This document shows, one piece after another, positions 1 to 9,528 of a stretch of DNA of 64,000 nt; position 1 is the stretch's first letter; each line of letters begins with the position of its first letter. The stretch is from Bacteroides intestinalis (GTDB lineage Bacteria; Bacteroidota; Bacteroidia; Bacteroidales; Bacteroidaceae): contig NZ_CABJDN010000004.1 in NCBI RefSeq assembly GCF_902364365.1, positions 576,705 through 640,704 on the forward strand, in the 5' to 3' direction. Under the pieces are notes generated by a model. That model did no database searches. It had not been told where the DNA came from and was given only the letters and a program-made list of their open reading frames with translations. The translations under genes and the position numbers were made by a program.

Positions 1-637
1 CTGTTTTTTCAAAAGGGATATGTAACTTTGTCTTTTCGTGCAGTTCTTTTATGAATGCCGTTTCTCTTGCACCCCATCGGTGGTCGGTTGATGAATGTCG
101 CGTTTTGGTCGTGGTTTGCACAAATATAGTTATACCGTTTCTCCACTCTCCATTATACAAACAGTGAGGAACAGATTTTACTCCCTTTTGTCCTAAATAA
201 TCCAGTGTTTCTTTTTCTCGTTGGAAGATATGCTTTATTTCATTGTTGTCACTGAATTTGGCATACCCTAATATGTGTGTACCCTTGCTTATCTGCATTG
301 TTATTTTTTGATGCACGCAAGGCGTACCGCAAAAAATGGAAAACTCTACATTATCAGAACTGAATAGTTGGCACAATAATCCGTTCAATTCGGGCATTAA
401 TTCATATCGTTCCCTCTCTGCTCCGACCGTTTTGTTAACTATATCTGCCCAATGAAGGTAAGGAAATAAAGCTTTCATCCCTTTTCCCTTTATTCCACTG
501 GGCTGATAAAGGTTCATGGCCGTTTGCATGTGTTTCGCAGGCATCATCCACCGCTTACCGTCGGCATTCGAAAAGGTGTAAAAAGTATTACCTCCATCCT
601 GTTTTAGGATGGAAGACAATAAATATTCTATGTTCAT
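1..637 (-). CDS. Kinase/phosphotransferase-like protein of the CPS locus (C-terminus beyond window)
   Basis: This open frame starts at the ATG whose first base is 637 and runs off the left edge, so only about 212 residues are visible. It begins MNIEYLLSSILKQDGG, 6 nt after the stop of the preceding glycosyltransferase, which puts it in the same operon. Residues around 115-150 (a GYAKF segment, then REKETLDYL, then a VP pair) resemble the beta3-lysine/alphaC-glutamate layout of aminoglycoside-phosphotransferase-like kinase N-lobes. The catalytic loop would lie outside the window, so this is an inference. The nearby nucleotidyltransferase/thymidylate-kinase fusion suggests a phosphorylation step in polysaccharide assembly. 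The frame is certain; the function is weakly supported. Confidence 0.7.
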   Translation of the reverse strand, partial: MNIEYLLSSILKQDGGNTFYTFSNADGKRWMMPAKHMQTAMNLYQPSGIKGKGMKALFPYLHWADIVNKTVGAERERYELMPELNGLLCQLFSSDNVEFSIFCGTPCVHQKITMQISKGTHILGYAKFSDNNEIKHIFQREKETLDYLGQKGVKSVPHCLYNGEWRNGITIFVQTTTKTRHSSTDHRWGARETAFIKELHEKTKLHIPFEKT

Positions 638-643
638 TTGGGT

Positions 644-1867
644 TTATCGTTTACTGTCCAATTCGGCAAAGAGTCTTTCCATAAACAGTCCTTTTGCTTC
701 CCAATTGAATACCTCTTTTATGCGTTTTCTCCCGGCATCACCCATTCGTTTCCTTAGTTCTGGATTTTCAATCAATTTTATAATGGCTGCTGCCATATCC
801 TTTGGCATTTGCTCCGGATTGGTAACAGGGAGGCGGATGGCACACGAATCATCTGTTGTTACAGCCATCCCAGCCCAATTTAAGCATATAACAGGTAAAC
901 CGATTGCCATCGCTTCCATTAAAGACCAACTTCCGCCTTCTCTTAGACTTGGGAATAGAAATATATCTGAATGTTCTACTAATTCCAATACTTTTTGGCG
1001 TGGCAATTCGTCGTATATTTTAACGTAATCTTTCCAGTCGTTCTTTTCAATCTCTTTTAAAATCTCTTTTTTCTGATAGCCGGATCCAATGATAGAAAGG
1101 TTTACTTTTTGCGTGTTGCTAATATGCTTTAATGCCCGAACTGCTGTGAGAATGTTTTTATTAGGCAATAGTCTCCCAGACGTTATTAATCTAATTTCAT
1201 CATCTTCCCTATCTTTTTTCTTGAGCTCAAAAACTGCATCTTCCATTGCTGTTTCCAAAATGACTTTTGTTTTTTTTCTAAAGCATTTAGGGATAACAGT
1301 AGCTGAGTTTGGGGTTCTGGTTAAAATAGCTTTAGCTCGCATAGATGGGATAAGGATAAATGGATTGAGTATAGAAAGAGTACTCATTGTATAGCGTGCA
1401 GATTGTATGACGCGCTGTTTTAAAGGTAATACTTTAAGAAAAGATTTAGGTTCGCAATCCCCACCTCCGACAGGTCCCCAAATAAATGGGATTCTGAATA
1501 AAGGTAAAAATGTGGGCATCCACATACTACCGAACGTCAGGTGCATAGTGTAGTCAATTTTTTCACTTTTGACTATGTTCCTTACAACAGAAATAATACC
1601 CAACTGCCAACAGAAATAGTAGAAATAAAGACCTTTTGCCTTTTTCTTCATATTCTTTATTAAGTTGGGAGTGTCATAGTAATGAAATACGATATTTTTC
1701 TCTACATCTTTAGGTAGATGTGCTTCTATAAGTTCTTGATTATTAGCGCGGGTGATAACGTGCAAAAGGTTGTGTTTAGCCATTTGTAAGACCCAATTCC
1801 AGCCCACGCCCGCTTCTGAACCCTTTAATGGCTCACATCCATATGCAGATACTAATATCGTTTTCAT
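644..1867 (-). CDS. Glycosyltransferase family 4, capsule biosynthesis
   Basis: A 407-residue GT-B glycosyltransferase of the GT4 type, expected to transfer a sugar from a nucleotide-sugar donor to the lipid-linked capsule repeat unit on the cytoplasmic face. The N-terminus carries the glycine-rich acceptor-side loop (AYGCEPLKGSEAGVGWNW, about residues 8-25). The second Rossmann domain begins near ITSGRLLPNKN (about 227). The donor-site signature EGGSWSLMEAMAIGLPV (about 310-326) holds the spaced acidic residues of GT4 retaining enzymes. It is the penultimate visible gene of the minus-strand CPS operon, 123 nt after the kinase-fusion gene. Donor and linkage cannot be read from sequence. Confidence 0.9.
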   Translation of the reverse strand: MKTILVSAYGCEPLKGSEAGVGWNWVLQMAKHNLLHVITRANNQELIEAHLPKDVEKNIVFHYYDTPNLIKNMKKKAKGLYFYYFCWQLGIISVVRNIVKSEKIDYTMHLTFGSMWMPTFLPLFRIPFIWGPVGGGDCEPKSFLKVLPLKQRVIQSARYTMSTLSILNPFILIPSMRAKAILTRTPNSATVIPKCFRKKTKVILETAMEDAVFELKKKDREDDEIRLITSGRLLPNKNILTAVRALKHISNTQKVNLSIIGSGYQKKEILKEIEKNDWKDYVKIYDELPRQKVLELVEHSDIFLFPSLREGGSWSLMEAMAIGLPVICLNWAGMAVTTDDSCAIRLPVTNPEQMPKDMAAAIIKLIENPELRKRMGDAGRKRIKEVFNWEAKGLFMERLFAELDSKR

Positions 1868-1990
1868 TCCTTATTCAAGTGATTTGAGTTTATTATCGTT
1901 GATTGCTTTTTTAGTCCGATTGTAGCGAGCAAAAGAAGATAATTCAATGATTATAAACTATATTTTTGAGTATTAAAATATTTGAATATA

Positions 1991-3391
1991 TTATTGCAAT
2001 TTATTGGTTGTTAAATCAAATGCAAGTTTTATAGCATCTTTAGCTATTTCTTCAGGAGTTTTCATTGCATCCAATATGTGGAAATATTTACCTGATACAG
2101 CTAACCGATGTAAGGATTTCAATTGGTGATTGATTTCATCAATGGTTAATTCTTGCTTTCGTTTATGAATGGTTTCTGCATCTGCTTCTAAAATAAATAC
2201 AATATCAGGTTTTTTTGTCAGTTTTGCGAACATCATTCTTAGTCGAAATGGTAAATTTATTCGTGTCCTTTCCGGATCCGATATAAAATCATAGATGTAT
2301 CTGTCAAAGATGGTTATTTTGTCAAATTGAGCATTTTTGCGAAGGATAAGAGGTACGCCGACAACATAGTCTAACCAATAGTAAGTCATGCGCAATAATG
2401 AGCTAAGTTTTCCAGTGGGTTTGGCACGATGTGGATTCGTAAAATCTTTATCCTGTTTCATAACTCCGGCTTTCTCACCGGCAGCTCCCAAATTTGGCAA
2501 TATATTCGGTCTAAAATGGTACGTATCCAGTAAATCATTAGCAGCACACACATAGTAAAACCCCAATTCATTACCGAAATGCTCAATAAACGTAGTCTTA
2601 CCTGTACCATCGGGAGCATGAACAGAAATCATCGTGTTATATCTGTTCAAGTTCAGCAATAATCTGCACACTTTTTCCCATAAGAAATCAGCCACATTGT
2701 ATATCGAAAACAGAGGGTGTTTAATCAACAAACGAAATTTTGATTGGTGAGAAAAATGCTTCCCTTTCTTTGCAATTTCTTTATATCTTCCAGCTGCAAG
2801 CAATGTAACCATTTCATTAGCAGCGGATACTCCTAAAATATCTTTTAGCAGTACTGCAAAATCATCTTTTTCAGCTTGGAATGTTTTTGCGATACTTTTG
2901 GCATACTTTTCCTTTATAGAGTGATAACAGATTGTACTGTGCAGTAGCAACACTACATTGCCCATTAAATCATCAAGCACCTGAATTCCATTGTCATTCT
3001 TTTGGGAATGCGCATATAACACGTCAAATGGAAACATTTCAAATCCCTTGTGTAAAAAGCCTTCCAATAAATCAATATGGATGGCAAAACGAGTATCTGG
3101 ATTCATGCCATACCAACAACGCAAGCGTTCAAATTTGTGAACTTTGTAATGGCTGACTCCATGCTTTTTGTAACACGATTGTATGATTCGTGCAGAGTCA
3201 CGGTACCTACTTGGCTCAATTACTATATCCACATCTTTTGAATGGTTTTCATATGGCAATCCATCATCGTTCTTTAAGATTACATAACGGATGCCATGAA
3301 AAGCCAGACCATCCAGAAAATCCTTCAAGAGCGAAGCATGGCGTTCGTCCCATTCTACACGTGCTTCCAGAAAGTTAAACTCATTATTCAT
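1991..3391 (-). CDS. Nucleotidyltransferase-like / thymidylate-kinase-like fusion protein
   Basis: A 466-residue two-domain protein. Residues about 25-120 look like an uncharacterised nucleotidyltransferase fold, with a conserved-looking SKDVDIVIE strand (51-59) where the metal-binding acidic residues would sit. Residues about 253-455 form a P-loop kinase: Walker A APDGTGKTT (259-267), a FDRYIYDF motif (362-369) like the DR motif of thymidylate kinases, and a lid-like basic helix after 405. It lies between two GT4 genes with 2 nt to its upstream neighbour, so it is co-expressed with the capsule genes. A role in phosphorylating or nucleotidylating a sugar, polyol or lipid intermediate is inference; dTMP kinase activity is not implied. 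Confidence 0.8.
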   Translation of the reverse strand: MNNEFNFLEARVEWDERHASLLKDFLDGLAFHGIRYVILKNDDGLPYENHSKDVDIVIEPSRYRDSARIIQSCYKKHGVSHYKVHKFERLRCWYGMNPDTRFAIHIDLLEGFLHKGFEMFPFDVLYAHSQKNDNGIQVLDDLMGNVVLLLHSTICYHSIKEKYAKSIAKTFQAEKDDFAVLLKDILGVSAANEMVTLLAAGRYKEIAKKGKHFSHQSKFRLLIKHPLFSIYNVADFLWEKVCRLLLNLNRYNTMISVHAPDGTGKTTFIEHFGNELGFYYVCAANDLLDTYHFRPNILPNLGAAGEKAGVMKQDKDFTNPHRAKPTGKLSSLLRMTYYWLDYVVGVPLILRKNAQFDKITIFDRYIYDFISDPERTRINLPFRLRMMFAKLTKKPDIVFILEADAETIHKRKQELTIDEINHQLKSLHRLAVSGKYFHILDAMKTPEEIAKDAIKLAFDLTTNKLQ

Positions 3392-3393
3392 CT

Positions 3394-4548
3394 TTATAGT
3401 TTTTGGGGAGTTCCTGCTATGCGCTTATAGTTCTTTATCATATTCTCAACAATACTACTCCAGTGCAATTCTTTCTCACACACCAACCGTGCGTTAGTTC
3501 CCAACATTTTCATTTCGTCAGGCTTGTTTAGAAAATATTCAATGGAACGAGAGATGTCTTGGGCATAAGGTTCACACATCAAATAGAAGGGTTCATTGCT
3601 CAGATACTTCATATTGCAACCTGCTGTGAGTATCATTGGCATTCCGCAAGCCATTGCATCAATAATTGACATTGAAAAGCCTTCACTATCCGATGCCATA
3701 ATATATCCGTCAGAACTAAGCATGGCGTTGTACTTGTCATCTTTGTAAAGCGGACCGATCCAATAGAAATTATCACTTACACCAAGCTCTTTAGCCAATG
3801 CCTCAAAACGAGCGGCATTGCCTTTATTATCGGGGCCAATAAGCACAAACGCCAAATTCTTCTTTCGATTGTCTGGCAACATGCTGATGGAGCGGATGAT
3901 TAAATCAATATTCTTATCGCTTCTCAGTACGGATATCATGGTGAGAATCTTTTTATTATGAAACGGATAGTCTTTGAAGAAATCAGGGTTTGCCCTTTCT
4001 GCGGACGGCATGTCACCCGGCTCATATCCATTGTAAGCCACAAAGCTTTTTCCGGTATATCCATATTTGCGTAGCCCGGTACCCTCTTCTCTTGTTAGAA
4101 TATGACACTCGTCTGCCATGTTCAAATACTTTAGTTCAAATAGCCAACGGGCTATTTTTCTTTTGCCCGTAAAAGCATGGGGGTTGGAATACGTTCCGTG
4201 AGTGGTTATTACGGAACGTATTCCAAAACGATGCAACGCATCCATAATTATATTCTTGTCATAAAACCAAATGAGATGGAAATGCACAATATCAATGCTT
4301 TCTTTTTCTACTTCAAGACGTTTGATAATATCATGCCCTCCCCATGGTTTGACACGAGGAAAGCACTCTACTGTAACAAACTCATCTCGTTTATAGGATG
4401 AATGTTTATTCTGTCCATCTACAATTGCCCATATTTGGCTATCGATGCCAGCCAACTTTTCATATTTATTCAGATAATAAACCACACGGCTTATGCCATT
4501 TGCACTGGCAGGATTAGCCTTACCATGAACGATATGTATTACTTTCAT
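3394..4548 (-). CDS. Glycosyltransferase family 4, capsule biosynthesis
   Basis: A 384-residue GT-B glycosyltransferase. The N-terminal IHIVHGKANPASANGISRVV segment is the glycine/asparagine-rich loop typical of GT4 enzymes. SVLRSDKNIDLIIRSI opens the second domain, and DSEGFSMSIIDAMACGMP is the donor-binding signature. It should add one sugar to the lipid-linked repeat unit in the cytoplasm. Its 5' end overlaps the 3' end of the acyltransferase gene by 29 nt, which is typical of tightly packed CPS operons and suggests translational coupling. The specific sugar is unknown. Confidence 0.9.
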   Translation of the reverse strand: MKVIHIVHGKANPASANGISRVVYYLNKYEKLAGIDSQIWAIVDGQNKHSSYKRDEFVTVECFPRVKPWGGHDIIKRLEVEKESIDIVHFHLIWFYDKNIIMDALHRFGIRSVITTHGTYSNPHAFTGKRKIARWLFELKYLNMADECHILTREEGTGLRKYGYTGKSFVAYNGYEPGDMPSAERANPDFFKDYPFHNKKILTMISVLRSDKNIDLIIRSISMLPDNRKKNLAFVLIGPDNKGNAARFEALAKELGVSDNFYWIGPLYKDDKYNAMLSSDGYIMASDSEGFSMSIIDAMACGMPMILTAGCNMKYLSNEPFYLMCEPYAQDISRSIEYFLNKPDEMKMLGTNARLVCEKELHWSSIVENMIKNYKRIAGTPQKL

Positions 4549-5581
4549 AACTTTCGTTTTTTTTAGATTTCCCGATGAGAAACGGGAACTTATGATTCAA
4601 AAGATATATTATTGGCAAATGACAAATCAAGACCATAACGGTCATTGGAAATGCCAAAAGCATTGAATAATCATGTGTAGGTATGTGAAACACTACTTTC
4701 GTTATTTCTTTAATTAATTGCTGAATAGGAGAATGAAGCCCTAACACTACAGAAGTTCCCTCTCCAATTGTTAATATGTGTTTGTTTCTTGGTGTAAACA
4801 TTGACATACCGATCACAAAGAAAAATCCAAAGATAGCTGCCAAGTACATCAGTATCATGTTATTACCATATCCGGCTCCACTAAACTCAACATGACCATT
4901 AAGATTAGTGATTAAAAGACACATAAGCGCACAACACAAAGAAACAGCAATGTTTACAAGCATTTTGCTCTCTTTTAGCCGTGCTATAACATTTGTCTTA
5001 GTCTTTAATAAATACCCAAAAACAAACAATGGAAACGCCATCAATGCTGTGTCAACTCTGGCATAAGGGGGATAATTATTCTCCTTGAAGAAAAAGTATC
5101 CAGTCAAGCAAACGATTGTTGTAATAGTCAACGATTTAACACTACATCTATATCTCTTAGGAATATAAAACAAGAGCTTAACTATGAATAATGCGACAAA
5201 GAACCATGACGGACCATTGGTATGAAAAGCAAAACTTGTAGTTTTAACAGTGAACAATCCTATTAAGGGTTTCATAATGAACTCAAACCAACCATCATAA
5301 GGGTGATTGTATGGGTGAGCCCAGATGACAAACATACCAAAAGGCAATGTCAAAAGATAGAACACTATATAAGGAACCAGCAACGCCTTTGCATTCTTTT
5401 TCAAGTAAGGAAGGAACTGCTCTTGCTTAGCAGACGAAAAGTATCCGGAAAGGATAAAAAACAAGGGCATGTGGAATGAGTATATAAAATCAAATACTCC
5501 ATCATTCGCCAACGCATTATGCCCAAGCACCATAAGAAATATACCGATAACCTTAGCATTATCAGCCCAAATTTCTCGCAT
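4520..5581 (-). CDS. Acyltransferase family 3 (OafA-like) membrane protein
   Basis: A 353-residue multi-spanning membrane protein of the acyltransferase-3 family, which commonly O-acetylates sugars of surface polysaccharides. The N-terminus WADNAKVIGIFLMVLGHN holds the family's first membrane helix and the conserved histidine (H21). FHMPLFFILSGYF (about 36-48) is the second hallmark. About ten hydrophobic segments follow, in line with full family length. It overlaps its neighbours at both ends (29 nt and 20 nt), so it belongs to the CPS operon. O-acetylation of the capsule is an inference from family and context. Confidence 0.88.
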   Translation of the reverse strand: MREIWADNAKVIGIFLMVLGHNALANDGVFDFIYSFHMPLFFILSGYFSSAKQEQFLPYLKKNAKALLVPYIVFYLLTLPFGMFVIWAHPYNHPYDGWFEFIMKPLIGLFTVKTTSFAFHTNGPSWFFVALFIVKLLFYIPKRYRCSVKSLTITTIVCLTGYFFFKENNYPPYARVDTALMAFPLFVFGYLLKTKTNVIARLKESKMLVNIAVSLCCALMCLLITNLNGHVEFSGAGYGNNMILMYLAAIFGFFFVIGMSMFTPRNKHILTIGEGTSVVLGLHSPIQQLIKEITKVVFHIPTHDYSMLLAFPMTVMVLICHLPIIYLLNHKFPFLIGKSKKNESYESNTYRSW

Positions 5582-6764
5582 AGTCTTTTATTGTAACGTA
5601 TTTATATGATAAAAATAAGGCCAGTGTAAACCATATAATCTGAACATTCAGGCCTCCATAGAAAAAGCATAGGAATAGCCAAAAAAAGCAACTCATCACC
5701 ATATCGTTACGTAAGAAACATATAAATAAGGTAAAGCTCCAGAAAATGATTGCAGAAAAAATGCCAAAATTATACCATATACTAAAAGAACCTGCTCCGC
5801 AATCGACAGATGGTAATGGCGTTAATCCGGCATCAGCATCAACTCCCTTTCCAAACAAACCGTCTTTAGTAAAAATAGTTACTTTTTTAGCTCCATGAAG
5901 TGTAGGAACGATTCTAATTGCAGCACTTAAATCTTTCTTTATTAGTTGTTTCTCATCGAAATCGGCTATAGCCACAACAAAATCCGCTGTTCGCTTGGCT
6001 GTATCATTGGTAGATATTACATATATAATAGCCGGTGTTAACAATAATCCGACTATAAATAAAGATATTACCTGCTTCTTTGGAATGAATCTCAAAAGTA
6101 AAATAAACAATAGCAAGAAACCGGTACCACTCCCCATAGTAAAGATAGGGTATAAAAATGCAGCTATTACCTTTTTATTTACTTGTGATAAAAGTTCTTT
6201 TATATCCTTTATATTCGTAATATACATCTGAATGTTAATATAGAAAAACATTAGTAGTGTCTGTACACGAGCGGTGTGTGATGGTTCAGCCATCAATGAA
6301 TTAAGTTTCCATGGTTCTCTAGGGTTATAATTGGCCAAATTAAATATCGGTAGTCCTGTAAGAACGCAAAACTGCTGTATCATCAGGGTGATACAATAGG
6401 CATATAGTAGCCATTTTATTAACTTTGCAAAATCATCCGCTCTATAGTCGCTAAAAGACAGTACCCGCGCAAATGACATAAAAAACATGCAGAAGAGACA
6501 ACTGTACATAAGTGTAGACCACCGTAATGTCTCTGGATGAAACACCACAGTGAAGATGATCATCATTAAACAAATGCTAATGAGAGGAATGTCTATTTTG
6601 GGCAGGATGACCGGATATTTTATAAAAAAATATGGAGAGAAGCACATCGCCCCAATCAATAGTAAATTCTTATTGCCTTCACCTAATGCGAATGCAGGTG
6701 CCACTGCCAACAAGATAATGAAAATATTGACCAGCGTGTTGGGCGATTTTATAAATGGAAACAT
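5562..6764 (-). CDS. wzy: Wzy-type polysaccharide polymerase (O-antigen ligase/polymerase-like)
   Basis: A 400-residue very hydrophobic protein with roughly ten predicted membrane helices and a large loop near the middle to C-terminal third. The motif MAEPSHTAR (about residues 154-162) resembles the EPS-containing element seen in many Wzy-like polymerases. It lies between a GT2 gene and an acyltransferase gene and overlaps both (16 and 20 nt). A flippase gene is two genes upstream, as in Wzx/Wzy-dependent pathways. It is expected to polymerise undecaprenyl-linked repeat units on the periplasmic face. Wzy proteins diverge widely, so the call rests on topology, motif and position. Confidence 0.78.
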   Translation of the reverse strand: MFPFIKSPNTLVNIFIILLAVAPAFALGEGNKNLLLIGAMCFSPYFFIKYPVILPKIDIPLISICLMMIIFTVVFHPETLRWSTLMYSCLFCMFFMSFARVLSFSDYRADDFAKLIKWLLYAYCITLMIQQFCVLTGLPIFNLANYNPREPWKLNSLMAEPSHTARVQTLLMFFYINIQMYITNIKDIKELLSQVNKKVIAAFLYPIFTMGSGTGFLLLFILLLRFIPKKQVISLFIVGLLLTPAIIYVISTNDTAKRTADFVVAIADFDEKQLIKKDLSAAIRIVPTLHGAKKVTIFTKDGLFGKGVDADAGLTPLPSVDCGAGSFSIWYNFGIFSAIIFWSFTLFICFLRNDMVMSCFFWLFLCFFYGGLNVQIIWFTLALFLSYKYVTIKDYARNLG

Positions 6765-7591
6765 ATCTTCTTATAAAAAAGTTTCTGCAATGATTTGGAT
6801 AGTAAAAGTATTTTTAATGAGAATCCACTATAGCCACTGTATTTGGATAGATAATATTCTCTTGAAGAGAACAGTTTTAATAAATTATTAGCTGGATTTC
6901 CTTTTTCACTTTTTACATGACGATGTATTGCATAAGCATCTTTCAGATAGTACATCTTTCTTTTATTTAATTGCAACTGTTTTGCCAATATACTCTCTTC
7001 ACTATAAAGAAATACACCCTCATCAAAGAAATCAATATGTTCTATAAAATTCATTCGTACCATCAAACAACATCCTGATATTTTCTCACAATATCCGGTT
7101 TTAGAATAATCTTCCAAGAACCAATCTCCCTTGCGATGATAACGCAAATACGTAATAGGCCATAATAACTCTTCTTGATATGTACTCTCACGCAGCGGAT
7201 TCTGATGGCGTCCTTCCGGAGTCACAATATCACTTCCACACACCACAATCTCTTCATCCTCTTCCATTTTTTCCACCATCCTTATCACATAATCCTCTTG
7301 TGGGAACTCCATGTCCGGATTGGCTATCAAGGCATACTTATAACCTTTTTGGGCTGCATAACGCAGACCTATATTGTTGCCCGCATTGTAGCCACGATTC
7401 TCATGATTTTCTATCAGCGTACATTGCTGTTCACTGCACAGTTCACGCAAAGCTTTCACATCGTCTTCGCATGAGCAATTGTCTACAATGATAATCTCTA
7501 TTTCTACATTCTGTTGACGATTTAGAAACGATACACACTTACAACAGTCTAAAGCGGAATTATAGTTAAGTAATATTATTGCGACTTTCAT
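6749..7591 (-). CDS. Glycosyltransferase family 2 (WbbL-like)
   Basis: A 280-residue GT-A fold enzyme. It shows ILLNYNSALDCCKCVSFL at the N-terminus, VDNCS (about 37-41), NRGYNAGNNIGLRYA (about 65-79) and NPDMEFP (about 91-97) at the nucleotide-sugar and metal site. The acceptor-side block SGCCLMVRMNFIEHIDFFDE is followed by an acidic YSEES element. This pattern is usual for WbbL-like rhamnosyltransferases, and the cluster contains rfbC, so rhamnose transfer is possible but unproven. It overlaps wzx by 4 nt and wzy by 16 nt. Confidence 0.88.
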   Translation of the reverse strand: MKVAIILLNYNSALDCCKCVSFLNRQQNVEIEIIIVDNCSCEDDVKALRELCSEQQCTLIENHENRGYNAGNNIGLRYAAQKGYKYALIANPDMEFPQEDYVIRMVEKMEEDEEIVVCGSDIVTPEGRHQNPLRESTYQEELLWPITYLRYHRKGDWFLEDYSKTGYCEKISGCCLMVRMNFIEHIDFFDEGVFLYSEESILAKQLQLNKRKMYYLKDAYAIHRHVKSEKGNPANNLLKLFSSREYYLSKYSGYSGFSLKILLLSKSLQKLFYKKICFHL

Positions 7592-9030
7592 TTATGTATA
7601 AATCTGTAAATTATTGACTTTGTAAACATTACGTATGAACTGTTTTTAGCGATATAAAACAATGCAAAATGGCTGTATAGTAGCGTTAATGCAAAACCTT
7701 CAAAAAACTTTGTCCATATAAGATGGCTGGAAAGTGAAAGTAAATAATATCCAAAAAGTAAGGGGAGGAAAGCCCCTAAATGTTTTATTATATCTATAAC
7801 AAAATTCATGTTTTTGTATTTCTGTCTGACAAAGAATAAGGCTGCTGCCATCACAGCAAGCTCACTAATGAACCACACAATAGATGAACCTACACTTTGT
7901 AATCTTGAAACAAGGCATAAGTTTAAAATAATACTGCATGAAGCACCAATAACGGAATTTATAAAAACCTGCTTGTCTGCACGTGCTGGCATCAGTATTT
8001 GGATAATCAAAATTTGTTCCAGGCCAATTACCAACATTAAAGGCATAACAAGTCTCATTGGGAATACAGCCCCTTCATATCCTGAACCTGCTATTAAATA
8101 AATAAACTCTTCTGCATAGAATTCTGAGAAAATGATACAAGGAAAAACAAAGGCGAAAAGGAGATTCAAAGATTGCTGTGTCATCCGTTTAACCCCATCA
8201 GCGTTATTCAAAACCATCAGTGCGCTAATTCTAGGCATCATAACCAATGTAAACGATGAATATAAAGCCAAGATAATATTCTGAATTTTTGTTGCTGTAG
8301 TATAATAGCCCACTTGAGTATCGCCACACATCATTCCTAAATACACAGTATTGAAAGTTGTGTAGAGAGAAGTTAAAATCAATTGAGAACCTAAAAATAG
8401 TAAAGGTTTTATATGTAACTTGATTTTGTTTAAGGGCTGGAACGAAAAGTGCACAAATCGAAGCCCATAATTCCAGTTAATGATGCCATTAGCAATAATC
8501 ATTCCAGAATGGATAGTGAAATATGTTGCATAATCATCGGTGTCATGTACAAACAAGAAAATAGAGACTACGTAAGCCGTTCGTACAAATAATGTCCTAA
8601 TAGTGATATATTTGAAATTTTCTAACCCACGAAATAGCCATTCCACAGCAAGGGTACCAAATACTAACTGAGACGCACCTATATATAGTAATTTTTTATA
8701 GGGGTGGAATTGGGGTATCAGCTCTATTGCTCCAACATATAAGACAAGTACAACAAAAGTAAAAATAGCATTCAGAGTAAACAGTTCAGAGAAAGTTTTG
8801 CTTATTTTTATCTTATCTCCGTTACACTTGGCAATTTCACGTACGCCCAATGTTGTAATTCCCAACATACTGAACAGTGAAAAGTATTGCACTAGGCTTT
8901 GTGCTAAATTACAAATTCCAATATTTGTTACCCCAAGAACACGTGCCACATAAGGATAAGTGATAAATTGGAAGATATACAAGGAGGTCGTTAGAAAACT
9001 ACTATATAGTATATTTTTTTTTAACCCCAT
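7588..9030 (-). CDS. wzx: Wzx-type polysaccharide flippase
   Basis: A roughly 480-residue integral membrane protein of the MATE/polysaccharide-transport superfamily, predicted to flip the undecaprenyl-linked repeat unit across the inner membrane. I start it at the ATG at 9030 (MGLKKNILYSSFLTT), because family members begin just before the first membrane helix and this ATG overlaps the stop of the upstream acyltransferase by 10 nt. The open frame extends to an ATG at 9099, but those 23 extra residues overlap the upstream gene and do not look like family sequence. TYPYVARVLG-like and GIGNLAQ-like elements near the N-terminus and about a dozen hydrophobic helices support the call. Confidence 0.88.
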   Translation of the reverse strand: MGLKKNILYSSFLTTSLYIFQFITYPYVARVLGVTNIGICNLAQSLVQYFSLFSMLGITTLGVREIAKCNGDKIKISKTFSELFTLNAIFTFVVLVLYVGAIELIPQFHPYKKLLYIGASQLVFGTLAVEWLFRGLENFKYITIRTLFVRTAYVVSIFLFVHDTDDYATYFTIHSGMIIANGIINWNYGLRFVHFSFQPLNKIKLHIKPLLFLGSQLILTSLYTTFNTVYLGMMCGDTQVGYYTTATKIQNIILALYSSFTLVMMPRISALMVLNNADGVKRMTQQSLNLLFAFVFPCIIFSEFYAEEFIYLIAGSGYEGAVFPMRLVMPLMLVIGLEQILIIQILMPARADKQVFINSVIGASCSIILNLCLVSRLQSVGSSIVWFISELAVMAAALFFVRQKYKNMNFVIDIIKHLGAFLPLLFGYYLLSLSSHLIWTKFFEGFALTLLYSHFALFYIAKNSSYVMFTKSIIYRFIHK

Positions 9031-9485
9031 AGTCTCAATGATTTGTTTGACTTCCGCGTAAAGTGAAAGAATAGTATTGTAGCGATAGAAGCCCAGCAAA
9101 GTGAAATCAAAAAACAGAATCCACCCAATAACTGTTCACTACCGGTCATTGTAAGTATGCGAACAAACTTAATGGCAATCTCTTTCAAAGAATAGCTTGC
9201 ATCGTAAATATATAAGTATGCAAATACATTATGTAATAATAGAAATATCACTGACCATTTGATAAAAGGATAATAAGAACCTTTTATTTTTCTCCATAAT
9301 CCTGTTTTCAAATTAGTCAGATATTTATCGTTCAATAGATAACCACTTATAAAGAAAAAGCAAGGCATATGGAACATATATATAAAGCGACGCAAATAGT
9401 CGGGGCATCCACTATGCCCTATCACCATCAAAATGATGCAAATAGCCTTTGCAATATCTAATGCGCAGTTTCTTTTTTGTTCCAT
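9021..9485 (-). CDS. Short acyltransferase-3 family protein, C-terminal half missing
   Basis: This frame encodes the first half of an acyltransferase-3 protein: NCALDIAKAICIILMVIGHS with the conserved histidine, then FHMPCFFFISGYL, then about three more helices. It stops at RKSNKSLRLWG after about 154 residues, whereas the family usually has 330-360. The stop lies inside the start region of wzx, so the missing half is not in the next frame. I place the start at ATG 9485, matching the family N-terminus. ATG 9536, which overlaps the rfbC stop by 8 nt, and ATG 9569 are alternatives. It is either a truncated remnant or a short functional variant; activity is doubtful. Confidence 0.65.
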   Translation of the reverse strand: MEQKRNCALDIAKAICIILMVIGHSGCPDYLRRFIYMFHMPCFFFISGYLLNDKYLTNLKTGLWRKIKGSYYPFIKWSVIFLLLHNVFAYLYIYDASYSLKEIAIKFVRILTMTGSEQLLGGFCFLISLCWASIATILFFHFTRKSNKSLRLWG

Positions 9486-9528
9486 TTGTATTCTAATTAT
9501 TCGTGGGAGCCTGTTACAAGTGTCTTCA

